NCBI GenBank assembly: GCA_963921425.1
Contig: OY992833.1
Span: 3,598,501-3,662,500 of the forward strand
Reading direction: 5' to 3'
Source of the DNA: Dryas octopetala
Lineage: Eukaryota > Streptophyta > Magnoliopsida > Rosales > Rosaceae
DNA length: 64,000 nt
Below, in pieces: positions 33,691 to 45,149 of this stretch. How positions within the stretch are numbered: the stretch's first letter is position 1; every line of letters begins with the position of its first letter. The position numbers and the translations under genes were made by a program. Under the pieces are notes generated by a model. The model was not told the DNA's origin and did no database searches. It saw only the letters and a list, made by a program, of their open reading frames with translations.

Positions 33691-36600
33691 TCCATATATC
33701 TGAAGTGCAGTCACCACCAGGGTATCTCATTTCATGGGCTAGAGAAGGACCATCAGGTTCAGCTCCAAAGTCAACGAAAAATTTGGGGTTTATTGCAAGG
33801 CCACCTTTCTCAATATCAACATCAAGCTGTAACATGTGGGATCCTTTCTCCAGCAGGTCAGGGTAAAATTGTCGATCCCATGTACTGAAAAGCGAGTTCG
33901 TGACATAAAGCCGCTTCCCATCTAAACTTAACTGAATCATCTGTGGTCCACCTCGCAACTTCTTTCCCTGAATCAAAGATATAAACTCATCAAGCAATGA
34001 TACACAGAAAATTAACTTTTCTCCAAGGAGGCAGACGTACATCTCTGAGATTTCTAATATATGGCAACATGGCATGTCACATCCCAAGTGATTGTATCAA
34101 AACGCCAAAATACTTCTCTTGTATCAAAAACCCAAAAGATGCTGCATAGAAGCGAGCTTTTTAAGTACAATTCACAAGTTGAATGAGACATATACATGAC
34201 ACAAGTGATGCATGCGCAACGCTGCCAAGACATAATGCCATTTCATCACAAGGTAGATGAACTTTGGCCCCCATTTCACCCCCTTACCAGTTCAGCATTG
34301 AAAATTGGTGCCAAAAACTATGATGTTGAGTGCATTTTCTTTACTTAAAAACTACTCTCTACGTTTGCCAGAAGAGAATAATAATGGATAGACATATAAG
34401 TGATGCCATTTATTAAACGATAGCATTGGAATATGACTAAATTGAACAAAAGTGGCAATCTAATTATCTGTTGACCGAACTTTTAGTATGAGACTGTTAT
34501 CTAAACGCACGACATGCAAATTACTAGTGAGGCTAATAGAACTTCTGGTGATTTATATGGTGAATTCAAAATCAGGATACTTCCCCTATAAAAGCAGCCG
34601 AACCAACTTCTGAATCCTGAGAAATAAAGTCTAAAGGATAATTTGGAATACCAATGGACAAAGAAAGTCTACGATGAAGATCATACAGACCTGGATCTCC
34701 GGAACATCAAACTGACTTGTTGTACCATCTTCGGCCTCAGCCACAACAGGGCTTCCCTTCTGGAGTAGCCCCCCCGCCCATACTTGTCCTGTCAGCTTAG
34801 GATTTTTGGGGTCCTCAATGTTATACTGTCTCACATCTCCATGAAGCCAGTTCACAAAGTATAGAAAACGATCATCAAGTGAGATCAAAAAATCAGTAAT
34901 CAGCCCAGGCATCTCTGGAAGAATCCAGTTCTGCACCTTCAGGGCTTTCACCGATATTGCAACCTGGAAAAGCCAATTGGGATTTATTGGGTATTCTGAA
35001 CCATATCGTATTATTTATAAAAAGAAGCTTAAATTAGAATAAAATAAGCAAAATGTAAGATTAAACACAGAGAGACACACACAGATATGCAAGTGAGCGC
35101 TTGCACAAGCAAATTTTAAGACTAAACACACATATGCATACACACATGGAAACACATATAAAACAGCAGTCACATATTGTTTGTGCATACCTCATGGCTC
35201 CATGAACCATCCTCTGTCTTGAAGAATCGCACCATGTTACTTGTCAAGGCACACCCAACATACCCAGTGTCTTTAGAAGGATCATGCAGGAACCTTATCT
35301 GCAAACATTGAGATCGAGTTAAAAGATAGATCCAGAGTCACATAATGTCCTAATAAAATAAATTAAAAAATAATAATAATAATAATAATAAAACTCACCT
35401 CCAAGGGTAAGAGCCCTGTATTGCCAAGATCCAACGTTTGTTTCAATTCACCATCAGGCCAGCTGTACACATGAAGATGCCTCCCATAGAACCCATCAGA
35501 GACATGCTGAAGGTTGAAACCTTTTGTGAAAGCAGCAGGGGCACCCCATGATGAGCTAATCATTGTCTTGTGTCGCGGCTGGTACCAGAAATCATATCCA
35601 AAAAGTGGACTATTCCCTGGTTTCTCCCACCTGACAGAGTTAGGATAGCTAGAAGTTAGATGTAAACAAATCTGTGGTAGATGTCTTCAATCTACCATGC
35701 AAATTAAGCACGATCAATCTGATGTTACGTGTAGGTGCTAGTCTATATCAAATCTGATGTTACGTGTAGGTGCTAGTCTATATCAAATCTGATGTTACAT
35801 GTAGGTGCTAGTCTATGTTACGTGTATTAGCTAAAAATACACATACATACACATATTGACATATATACATGTGTATGAATGTGTGTGTCAAATCAAATTG
35901 ATACAAAATTGATAATTTCTTCAAAATCCACATAACTGACTCAAGGTTTACAACAGAAGGTATTACCTGCCCTTCACATTAAACTCGGAGTCGAGGAGAA
36001 GAAATCCATTTCCTCCAGCATTTCCATCTTTATCTCCTAGGCATGAAATCAATAAATCACCAGAAGCAAGACAATGGGATGTGTGTGGATATGCCAATCC
36101 AGTCTTCTGTATGATATCTTCAGGGTCAACAACTTTATGCAAAGAGGGAGCCTTTGGATTTGTTTTTGTATCTATCGCATATATACGACCAGATCTGAAG
36201 ATAAAATAGTCTTAATAAGAAATATAAAACAAAGAGTTGATTCTTTCTATTGGATGAACAGTAAAATAATTCTAAGCTTACACGTAGTTACATGGTTGAA
36301 AATAAAATATTACAGACTTCACTTGGCATCGAATGGAAAGGAATCATTTCACAATCCTCAAGTGATATTTTAAAGCATGCAGATGATCTAGAATAATGAG
36401 GGGAAAACATCTACAATGTTCCATCAAAAATAAAAAGAGACTGATGTTAAATTATTGGAGAACACATTTGACACTAATGTTTCTTTTGTGGGAATCTCAA
36501 AACTCACATTAAATACAATCAAGTACGTCTTTACTAGAAAAGCTTCAAAATGTGCCACAAATCTAGTCAGCCAATGAGAATCCATCTATCATAGATTGAA

Positions 36601-37977
36601 TAGCTTCCACTGCTAGCAGAAGACAAAATGTTCAATTGAATAGCTTCCACTGCTCAACTTACATGTAATGCCTAAGTTCTAGACTTCAATTCAGCAGATT
36701 GAAGAGGAATAGATTGCAAAAAAGATGATAAACTAAATTATTAGTCCTCTCACCTTCTACCAAGGCTGCACAATTGAACCACATTACAGACATCAATTGT
36801 GCTTTCAAAAGACATTTTCAGAATCAAAGTATGAGACATATTCTGAAATGATACAATATACCAGCACCAAGGAAATTCAAGCTTGCAAATTTGATCTGTG
36901 CGGATTCTTATTTCTCAATTTTTGTTTTTCTTTGTCCTTAGCCATTTTAGGTTGGCTACTTTATCAGCCGTTTCAGTTGCTTCAGTTCAAAACAAAATGA
37001 TTTTCTTAACAAACTAATTCCTTTCCTAATAAAAAAACCAAGAATATTGATGCAGCATAAAATTTAGTCTCTTACATTAATGAAGGTAGGATTAGAAAAC
37101 GCCGGTCTGCAGATGGGTCTCCATGACAAGAGCTGCATGAGTTCCACCCCGAGTGATGCAGTTCATCACCTAAATGTGGCATAGGCAGCCTGTGGATAAC
37201 TTTCGAATAAGTAGGAGAACTTGGATCTACGTCCACTGTGGCAAGGTAATCAGGCTTCCGTATTCCCGTTCCTATTATATTTACATTTTAAAGAGTTAAC
37301 ATCACATTCAAAACTTCATGGAAAATGCAAGGAAAAAAAGAAGTCCATATAACAACAAAACAAGGAGAACAACAAAGCAGCAGCAGCAACACACAAACAG
37401 GTAGACCATTCCATAGGTGAGGAGCAAATACCCATATCAAAGAATAATGGCTTGATGCTGTGCACCAAAGCCTTTTCTGCAAGGCTCTCTTCTCAAAACA
37501 TTTGTACAAATACAACTTACAAAGCATGTCTCTACTATCAAACACTTACAAAGGCCATTAAGGTGAATTTCACCTAGATAAACTGTCTATTGTCTATCTC
37601 AAAGTGTGTGAACTGTGAAGTACACTGTACCTCTTTAAAGTTCAATTTTTACTTGTATCTGGAAAATCAAACTAGATCACCAAGATGGGTTTTTTTTATT
37701 GCCCCTTTCTAATTCATGCTTAATCCAAAGAAATTCACCCAAAAAACAAAGAACAAAGAAAATCAGAGAACCCAGATAGATTCAACAAGAACCAAAGCTC
37801 AAACCTTTATGATGAGAATGCGTACCTGTGTAAACGGAAGTAACATAGATGAGAGCCTCTCTTGGACCAGACATGGCCTCCAGTGGGGTGGCGTACCCTG
37901 GCCCATTCTTGCAGCAAGCTTTTCCATTGCCCTGCCTCTTCCCCACCGTACCATGCTGCAACACCGCCATATCCGTA

Positions 37978-37982
<5 letters not shown>
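33686..37982 (-). CDS. SBP1: Selenium-binding protein (SBP56/SELENBP1 family), 7 exons, complete
   Basis: Exons on the minus strand in order: 37826-37982, 37076-37271, 35967-36194, 35399-35630, 35191-35298, 34691-34963, 33686-33967. All introns are GT-AG, every junction keeps phase, and the spliced length is 1476 bp, or 491 residues, matching the roughly 490 of plant homologues. The start ATG (37980-37982) heads [11 protein letters not shown]; then [20 protein letters not shown], the SCSSCHGD cysteine motif in exon 2, the SHCLA and SCLGD blocks in exon 3, [18 protein letters not shown] in exon 4, and the conserved end [11 protein letters not shown]. The family folds as a beta-propeller; plant SBP1 binds selenium and is linked to stress and detoxification, while the animal homologue is a methanethiol oxidase. 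The fifth intron has an uncommon but legal GTCTGT donor. I call the family member SBP1 by similarity; paralogues exist, so the number is tentative. Confidence 0.96.
35721..35825. repeat. Three tandem 35-bp repeats in an SBP intron
   Basis: Units start at 35721, 35756 and 35791 (GATGTTACGTGTAGGTGCTA...). The third has ACATG for ACGTG and a shortened end. Lies in the intron between exons 3 and 4. Confidence 0.93.
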
Positions 37983-38043
<61 letters not shown>

Positions 38044-38085
38044 TCTCCCTCTCTCTCCTCCCTCCCTCCCTCCCTCTCTCTCTCT
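37983..38085 (-). promoter_or_regulatory. CT/GA-rich 5' leader of the SBP gene
   Basis: A (CT)n run of about 57 bp (GA on the coding strand) followed by CCCT repeats starts directly at the ATG. GA/CT-rich leaders are common in plant 5' UTRs and bind BPC/GAGA factors. Length polymorphism is likely. Confidence 0.75.
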
Positions 38086-38400
38086 GAAATGAAAGAAGTG
38101 AATGAAATGATGAAAGTTGTGAAAAGCAGAAACAGACTCGTGAAGTGAAGCAGATCGATTGGCAAATATAAATACAATATATTGATAACGTGGCAGATTC
38201 CTTTAAATCTGTTTTGTCCGTATTTGGTCAGCGCCTTTGTCTACATGCCCGTGTGTCCAGGGGGGATGTATCTGTAATTTCGCTGTTCGGTTTCAGAAAG
38301 TCCAACATACATCTTGATCGGACGGTCAATGCTGCACACACGTGTCATGATAAGGGATCTCAGCCGTTGGCTTACTGAAGAACATGTAAGCGATCAAATC
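38086..38400 (-). promoter_or_regulatory. SBP promoter region with TATA-like box and G-box
   Basis: The minus strand has TATTTATATTTG near 38163-38174, about 180-190 bp upstream of the ATG, as a TATA candidate. A palindromic ACACGTGT with a CACGTG core sits at 38338-38345; such G-box/ABRE-like sites bind bZIP and bHLH factors and would fit stress or light control. Inference only. Confidence 0.5.
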
Positions 38401-39689
38401 GTGTCCTAAGAAAAGAGAAAAAATTATAGATATAATCGATATTATGCTATATGGTATAACCAACGTGTAAGAGTATTATTAGATGATGTGATTATATTAG
38501 TACAGTATAGTATTAATAACATTCACTCATATTATAACACATAGATCAATTATATCACATATCAATATATCGGTCATACAAAATAATTAAAAAAAAAATC
38601 AAAAGAATTTGGATCAGATTGGCTGAAATAACAAGATGCTAAGTTTTGGGCACTTAGATATTTTAATTATTGGCACTTCCTTGATGATAATAATTAATAA
38701 GAATGAGAACTAAGCTTTTGGACTTTTCTTCGTTGTTTTATTGGAGTCTTGACCGAATGATGATTATAATGTGAAGATAGGGATGGAGTTGGAACTGAGT
38801 CAACTGACTTGAAAAAGAATAGAGGAATAGTATTATGTATTCTTAAGCATCAGCCATGAGATAAACCTTTAGATCTCAAAAGTCTAGGTGGGAGATCTTT
38901 TAAGGATTTTCCTATTTTGTAGGGAAGACAACTATTGTCATCTCAACTTATCTTTTAAGGATTTTCCTATGTTACAGTTATTTATTTTTGAATAATAAGA
39001 AAATGTCAATTTTTTTTTTTAAATGAAAAAATGTCACATTATTATATCACTTGAATTCCCATAAAAAAGTTGGGATAAGACGAGCCTCTATAATTACTCA
39101 GTTTCTATTATTATTTTAAAAGTAATTTCTTGCATTTCTCATAAAGTGCTTATATTCTCACTCTCATGTATTATTTCCCCACTCATTTTATTTTTACACT
39201 CCCTTTAAATTTATAAAAAAAAAAAAACATTAAAAAAACACGCTTCTCACCTCTCATTATTTCTACAGTATTGTTTGATATACTAACTCAAATACTCACT
39301 AACTAACACTTTTTCCACCCTCCTTAGGCTTTCCACAGTGGTGAGGTGAGTGTGATAGTCATACATGGGTCTCAAAGTGTCCTGAATATTGATTTTGTGA
39401 TCTAAATAGTATTGAGAGTGATAGTCATATGTGCTGAAGCTGCAATGATGCTGGGAGTGATATTGTTGTATCTAATTGAGATTAAGTTATAATTTATAAC
39501 TTATATATTTATAAAAATTGTATCATTGGTTTTATTTTAACGAAATCTTTAATATAATGTCAATATTGAATATATTTGAATATTTGATTTTATTACCCAA
39601 ATTATAATTTCTCTATTTTCTCTCCACCAAATTGTCTTTCAATTTGTTTGATATATTTTTTTAAACACAACAAAGTGGAACTATAATAT
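38401..39689. other. AT-rich intergenic DNA
   Basis: No gene recognised. Two short near-repeats TTTTAAGGATTTTCCTAT occur near 38897 and 38950. Confidence 0.55.
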
Positions 39690-39812
39690 ACACCTCTTTT
39701 TTATTCTTGGAGTAAAAATGGCAAGAAAATGGGATGGAGTCCAATTTGCCATCTCTATCCCTTGCTTCAATTTTCAATCCTCATCCCATCCCCATGGCCC
39801 CATCCTTATCAT

Positions 39813-40710
39813 TAAGGCTGGGAACGGTATGGTAACCGTACCGTATTGCCCATACTGCACTCCGACCGTTAGGGGTCGAGGAAGAAGAATTGAATTATGA
39901 TACCATGCCGACGGTAGTCGAAAACCGCTCAATATGGTATCGATCGGAATGAGACGGTGTCAGAACAGTAATGGGCATTCTGACACTGTCCAAATTGAGA
40001 GAGAGTGACAGAAGGCGATGGTGGTGACGGAGGTGAGAGACAAAGGGAGGTGATGGTGGTGAAAGATAGAGGGAGAGAGTGACAGAGGGAGGCCGACGAT
40101 GGTGGTGAGAGACAGAGGGTGAGAGTGACAGAGAAGGCGATGGTGGTGACAGTGGTGACAGTGGTGAGAGACAAAGGGAGAGAGTGACAGAGGGAGGCCA
40201 AATGGTGGTGACGGTGGTGAGAGACGGGTAGGGATCTCTTGTCCTCAAATTCCATGTCCCTCCCTGTCTCTTCTCCCATATTTTGAAAAAAAAAAATATT
40301 CTTTTTAAGTAAAACAAGAATTATGAAAAGGCCCTCAGAATTTATGAGAGGGGACATGGAGGGACAAAGGATTTGGGGACATGAGATCTCTACCTGTGAG
40401 AGACAGAGGGAGGCGATGGTGGTGGTGAATTTAGTTACACAACAAGAGAGAGAGTTTGCTTCCAGAGAAAGAGAGAGACAGACAAATGGAGGAGATGGAG
40501 TGGAGGCAACCAGGGAGATTGACAATATATATGCGGTATCGGAATGCCGACGGTATTCAAATACCTATACCATTTCCGCTACCATTTTTGCGAGAATGGA
40601 ACAGTATTAGTGCGGATATTGGAAATGGCCAAAAAAATACCATACCGTCGGAATTGGAAACGGTATGGTATCGGGGTTTTGCGGTATTTCGGGAATAAAA
40701 CCCACCCTTA
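39813..40710. mobile_element. hAT-like non-autonomous element with an internal GA-rich minisatellite
   Basis: 898 bp with ends TAAGG(C/G)TGGG. The flanking eight bases (CTTATCAT, GTCACCAT) match at five positions only, so the target duplication is decayed. A pseudo-tandem of GGTGGTGA(G/C)AG..AGAGGGAG units fills 39995-40225. Partner copy 2 lacks it, which supports insertion after duplication. Confidence 0.6.
40226..40395. mobile_element. Short MITE nested in the hAT-like element
   Basis: 170 bp with inverted ends (G)GGTAG(G/A)GATCTC(T/A)TGTCC. The nine bases GTGAGAGAC lie on both sides (40217-40225, 40396-40404), as for Mutator-type MITEs, though the local minisatellite also contains this word. 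Confidence 0.75.
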
Positions 40711-41109
40711 GTCACCATCTTAGGGAATACGGGGATGCCTCATCCTTTATGTGGGAAAAAAAATTAGCCCCTCTATAGCTAACCAACCCGCTACCCTTTT
40801 GTAAGAAAAGAAATAAATGAAATTGTTAAAAGCATTTAATTTCCCTAATATTTTCATTATCCAAGATGGGCAGTTTATTGTTTATAGAAGAAAATAGTTA
40901 ATAAGTACTAGGGTTGGGAAAGTAAACATCAAATTGTACACCTACTAAATATATACAACTAATTTTAGTTAAAACATGTACGACTAAGAACAAGACACAA
41001 ATTAATTATAGATCTCTAGATTATAAATAATTGAGCTAGCATGCTTACTTGCAATAGTGATTCTAAACAATGGTATATACAAAGGAAAACATGAATAGAG
41101 AGTTTACCT

Positions 41110-41260
41110 TGAGCCATTTTCAGCAAATCTGGTCTGATTCTGGGTTATTCTCGAGCTTGTTTAAGTGTTTTTCAATAGAGGTTTGATCCCTAGGTTTCTG
41201 CCTAAACCATAAACCCTAAAGCCTATATATATGCATATATATATATATATGTATATATAT
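41110..41260 (-). promoter_or_regulatory. Orphan promoter and first exon with telo-box
   Basis: The minus strand reads a TATATATA block (41224-41260), then GGCTTTAGGGTTTATGG (a telo-box AAACCCTAA on the plus strand at 41210-41219), an unbroken leader, and ATGGCTCAAG followed at once by GTAAACTC, a good 5' splice site, near 41110-41120. TATA plus telo-box plus an intron straight after a few codons is the layout of many plant ribosomal and housekeeping genes. No second exon was found; the downstream side is occupied by the hAT-like element. The rest of the gene seems lost. Confidence 0.5.
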
Positions 41261-41649
41261 GGCTTCTTTCATTGTCATACGTTAATCTTGATGTAGGGTT
41301 TGGTGGTTTCTTTTCAATAGCAATAGCCTATATACAAGAATGAGAAAGGATCGAAGCAGAACTATTTTTCATAGATCTGTCAGACATAATCGATACATTG
41401 ATTTAGTTCTGTTAGCATGAAACCCAGGTGTTAGAAAGGAATAAATGAGAAAATGAGAATTACTCATATGCGTCGCACCACACAATAAACTATCCACATG
41501 GCTTAGTAAAAAACGAAGCAAAGGCTAAGTAATTTTTATAATTTCTTGTAAGTGTAATGTTGAACTTAAGAGTAGTATGAGACTGATTGCAACTGATTAA
41601 AACTTGTATTAAATTAGTTGCAATAAAAGGTATGGAAATTAGAGTCTTA

Positions 41650-42325
41650 GGCTTGGTTTGAGATTGCGGTGGAGGACCTAAAAGCTGCTGTGGATGACAA
41701 TTCTCAATCACCTACAGCAGTTTTGGTGTTTGGTAAAAAAATAAAAAACTGTTTTTCCCCACAATTCTCAACTCCCCACAACAAAAACAGAAAGCAAGTT
41801 TTTAGGTGCTTTTGAAAGCTGCAGTGACTCACAGTAACAATGAATATTTTATTTTACCCATAATACCCTCATTGATTTCTATAATTTTTATTTTTTTTAT
41901 TTTAAATTAAAAAATATGTCCATTGTTAGTTATATTTTATATTGTGATAATTAATTATGATATTTTATTTATACGATTAAAATTATAATATACCTAAAAA
42001 AAATAATAGGCATACTTATTTAATAATGTTGTTCTTAAAAAAATTAATGCTAATAAAAATTTGTAGTAAAAAATTTCAAAAACAAGTAAAAAAACACTTT
42101 ATTTTTACCAAACAAATAAGTGAAATGCACTTTCAGCATCATGTCCATTTTAGTAATTATACACAGTCACAACATTTTTATATTAACATTTACCAAACAC
42201 TTTGATACTGTTTTTTGCACTCTCAGCACTTTTGAAAACATAATTTACCAAACACTCAACTGCTTTACTTTACAGCTGACTTTACTTCACATCTGTTTTT
42301 TCTCACAGCAATACCAAACTGGCCC
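41650..42325. mobile_element. PIF/Harbinger-type MITE
   Basis: 676 bp; ends GGCTTGGTTTGAGATTG and, reversed, GGGCCAGTTTGGTATTG. TTA flanks both sides (41647-41649, 42326-42328). The partner duplication at 52437 keeps the empty site (GTTAGACTATTAACAAG), so insertion postdates the duplication. Confidence 0.9.
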
Positions 42326-42660
42326 TTAACAAGGTAGTCAATGTCAACGTAGAAATTTAAACAAATTTTTGACATTGACCAAATTTGAAAATGGAAGAAA
42401 ACAAATAATTGGTAAGCATGCTATTGCCTGGGTCAAGCGGGTTGGGCGAATTGGAAGGTTAACCCAAGCTCAACCTTGCTTTATTTTTCGGGTTCGGGTT
42501 TGGGTTCGAGCTTGGGTTTGGGTTTAGGCGGGTTACAAATAAGTGAACCCAACACAAACTGAGTTGGGCTCGGGTTGCCCAATTTCCTTGGGTTGGACTT
42601 GACCCGCCAAATCAAGGTTAAAAAATATAATTATGTTGGTTGCAAGCATGCATGTGACTA

Positions 42661-43383
42661 CTCCTTTTGATTCTAGTGTTTATTTTTTTTTTCTGTTGAA
42701 AGTGAAAATGATGTGATTAAACAAAAGGAATATGCTAGCATAATTTATCATTATGCATATTTAGAAGGGTTACTAGTAAGTTAGGTAAAGAACATTGGCA
42801 TGCCATTACGGACTTTTATTTTGAACAAAAAAATTATTGATTATTTATAATAAATATCTTGTTGTGCTTGAAGGTTTTAGTAATATTAACTAGAATACTT
42901 TATTAAGTGATTCTCTTTCTACTACCGATTATATTTAAAGGGTCTTTTAGATATAACACCATTTTGAATACCCCATTTTAGAGTAGGCCCAGTAGGTAAA
43001 TAAATGTGTTTGAGGTTTTTTTTTTCTTTTTACATCAGATAATGGCTTAGGCATGAATTTGTGGATATTTACAGAAGATGTCATTACTCCAATTTGAGCA
43101 ATATTTAAAAGATCCATGATTTGAGGCATTTATTACTCCTAATTTTGAATGTGTTTATTGATGAAATTTCATGATTCATGTATCCAATTCAAAAAAATTT
43201 GTTACCAATTAAGAACATCAACATATAAACACTCAAATACAAAAAAATTAAACACTCAATATACATATAATATACCTATAATATAGATAAAATAAAAATA
43301 AACACAGTAAGTCTTCACTTTGGGTAAAAATAAACACAAAGTAAGTCTTCACTTTGTGTGATAATTTTAGACATTTTTGCATT
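42661..43383. other. AT-rich spacer with a small tandem duplication
   Basis: A 34-bp duplication of AAAATAAACACAGTAAGTCT-type sequence lies near 43293-43360. No gene recognised. Confidence 0.55.
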
Positions 43384-43550
43384 ATTTGATGGGTACATGC
43401 TGAACATCCTATCATTATTCAGTGGACACCTACCGAATATAATGCAAATGTTCAGCAGGTGCCTTCCGAATAACAAGCAAATGTTCAGCAGGCACCTGTC
43501 GAACATAATGCAAATGTTCGGCACTGGTCTACTGAATGAAGCGCAGACCC
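43384..43550. repeat. Tandem array of five 33-bp units related to the array at 22267
   Basis: Units start at 43384, 43417, 43450, 43483 and 43516, exactly 33 bp apart. Typical unit start is GTTCAGCAGG(C/T)(A/G)CCTNCCGAA; the last starts GTTCGGCACTGGTC, matching the last unit at 22366 (GTTCGGCACTGATC). The plus-strand frame is open as 11-residue repeats (FSGHLPNIMQM, FSRCLPNNKQM, FSRHLSNIMQM, FGTGLLNEAQT). No terminal inverted repeats were found around it. Confidence 0.9.
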
Positions 43551-43569
43551 AAATTTTCTCAAGCTTTTA

Positions 43570-45140
43570 GCTTTTAATACCCACGGAAAAATGCAGAAAA
43601 TTGGCACACATACCTCATTTGGAGCCTTAAAAATAATGATTTGACTCTCCATTCGAGTTAAAACACTTGATTGGATGATATAAGGTCAAAATTTTGGTTA
43701 GGATTAGAGTTTGGTTATGGGAGAGGTTGAAGATGAAGATATGATATTGGATATAGAAAGAAACAAAGTTTTTTTTTAAAAAAAAGTTGCATTTGTCCTC
43801 AATGGTCATTTCATCATGGGACATAATTGTCCATTCATGATTAAAATTTTGTTGGGTAACATAAGAAGAATGTTGGGTATGTATAGAATTTCCCTATAAG
43901 AAATGGTCCATCCATTAGGAATTTCATCAAAGAGACTGTTAAGTGTCACGCTGGACATAGTTCACTTGGCCTCCTTAAACACTAATTCTCATAACATCTA
44001 ACAAAAATCAGCCTTTGCACTGTATAAGATTCAATTTGCAGTGGACATCGTGGACAAAACTATTGGGTGAGCAGGAAACCCTAATTTCGATGGTTAAATG
44101 CGTTATTTTTAGCCTTTAGAACAAAAACTCGATTTTTTTAAATTTATGGGGGGCTTACGGTTTTATTCACAAAGGGGGGAAAGTGGTAGGCCCATATCAG
44201 AGTTAAGTGCCACGTGTCGTCATGGAATGGGCGGGAAATTATTTTAGGCTCAAACCCATTTTTGCCCCATACCAGTCAAAAATGTAAGAATTTTGGGAAT
44301 ATATGTGACAATAGCAATGGTCTCTTGTTAAGGCGTAGGAAGCTAAAAATACGTGTGTTGATGATTTTACCCCTGCACTCACACCTTATGGCGCAAGTGA
44401 TGTGAACATGAGCCTGGCGTTAAGAAATTTGACGAAAATCTAATTTTGGACCAAATTTAAACAAAATTGAAAATAAGAGGACTTGATTGAAGAAATTAAA
44501 ACAACGAAGACGAAATTGATACAACTACCAAACTACAGAGATAAAAAAAGGTTGTTTGTTCTTTAAAAATGATCGTTTACTAATGATTGGAGCACATATC
44601 AAATATTTGGGTGCATATAAGGGTTCCTTTAGAGAGTTCATGAAATGCTATCTAATGGGCCATTTTGCTTATCCAAAATTTTGGATTAAGTGGACGATCT
44701 AAAAACGGTTTGGGTTACGTCATTTATAAATGTAAAATCCAAAAATTTAATAGTAAATGTGTTGGGCCTTAAATTAGGCCTGGCACAACAAGATGCCATC
44801 TAGCAAATAGAATGAATAAAGTTCCTTGTGTAAAACCCGACCCTTCGAAGCACAATGTCCGAAGGCTACACATAACCTTAACTATTTATCTTCTTTTGTT
44901 TTTAAGTAATTTCATGAGGGATAAAAAATAGGTGGAGAGAGTAATTTGGAAGTAACAATAGCGCCACTCTAAATGAGAAATGATTGCGAACATAAACTCA
45001 ACAAGATAATGAATTCTCATTAAAAAACATTGAAATAAAAAGATACATTGTTGTGAACTCCAAGGGAAATTTAGAATCTTACAACCATTCCAATAAAAGA
45101 TATAAAGTGTCAAATTTGCAGTACTTATTTTCAAGAAAAA
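43570..45140. other. Intergenic
   Basis: No gene or clear repeat recognised over about 1.6 kb. A CCACGTGTC word at 44211 is an isolated G-box. Confidence 0.5.
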
Positions 45141-45149
45141 GAAAAAAAC

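Larger units (their letters stand above)
39690..42660. repeat. Duplicated segment, copy 1 (partner 51712-52680)
   Basis: Matching blocks run in the same order as at 51712-52680: TTCTTGGAGTAAAAATGGCAA near 39700, GCTACCCTTT near 40790, the CTAGGTT...CCTAAACCATAAA(C/T)CCTAAAGCC block near 41190-41225, GAAAGGAATAAATG near 41436, TGAAC TTAA(G/T)AGTAGTATG near 41562, and a GGGTT-rich tail near 42480. Copy 1 also contains a hAT-like element, about 275 bp at 40850-41125, and a Harbinger MITE, none of which is present in copy 2. Confidence 0.88.

Noticed and set aside
43315-43570. Real small genes on both strands over the 33-bp array
   Set aside because: Both strands are open because a 33-bp repeat keeps frame; this alone is not evidence of translation.
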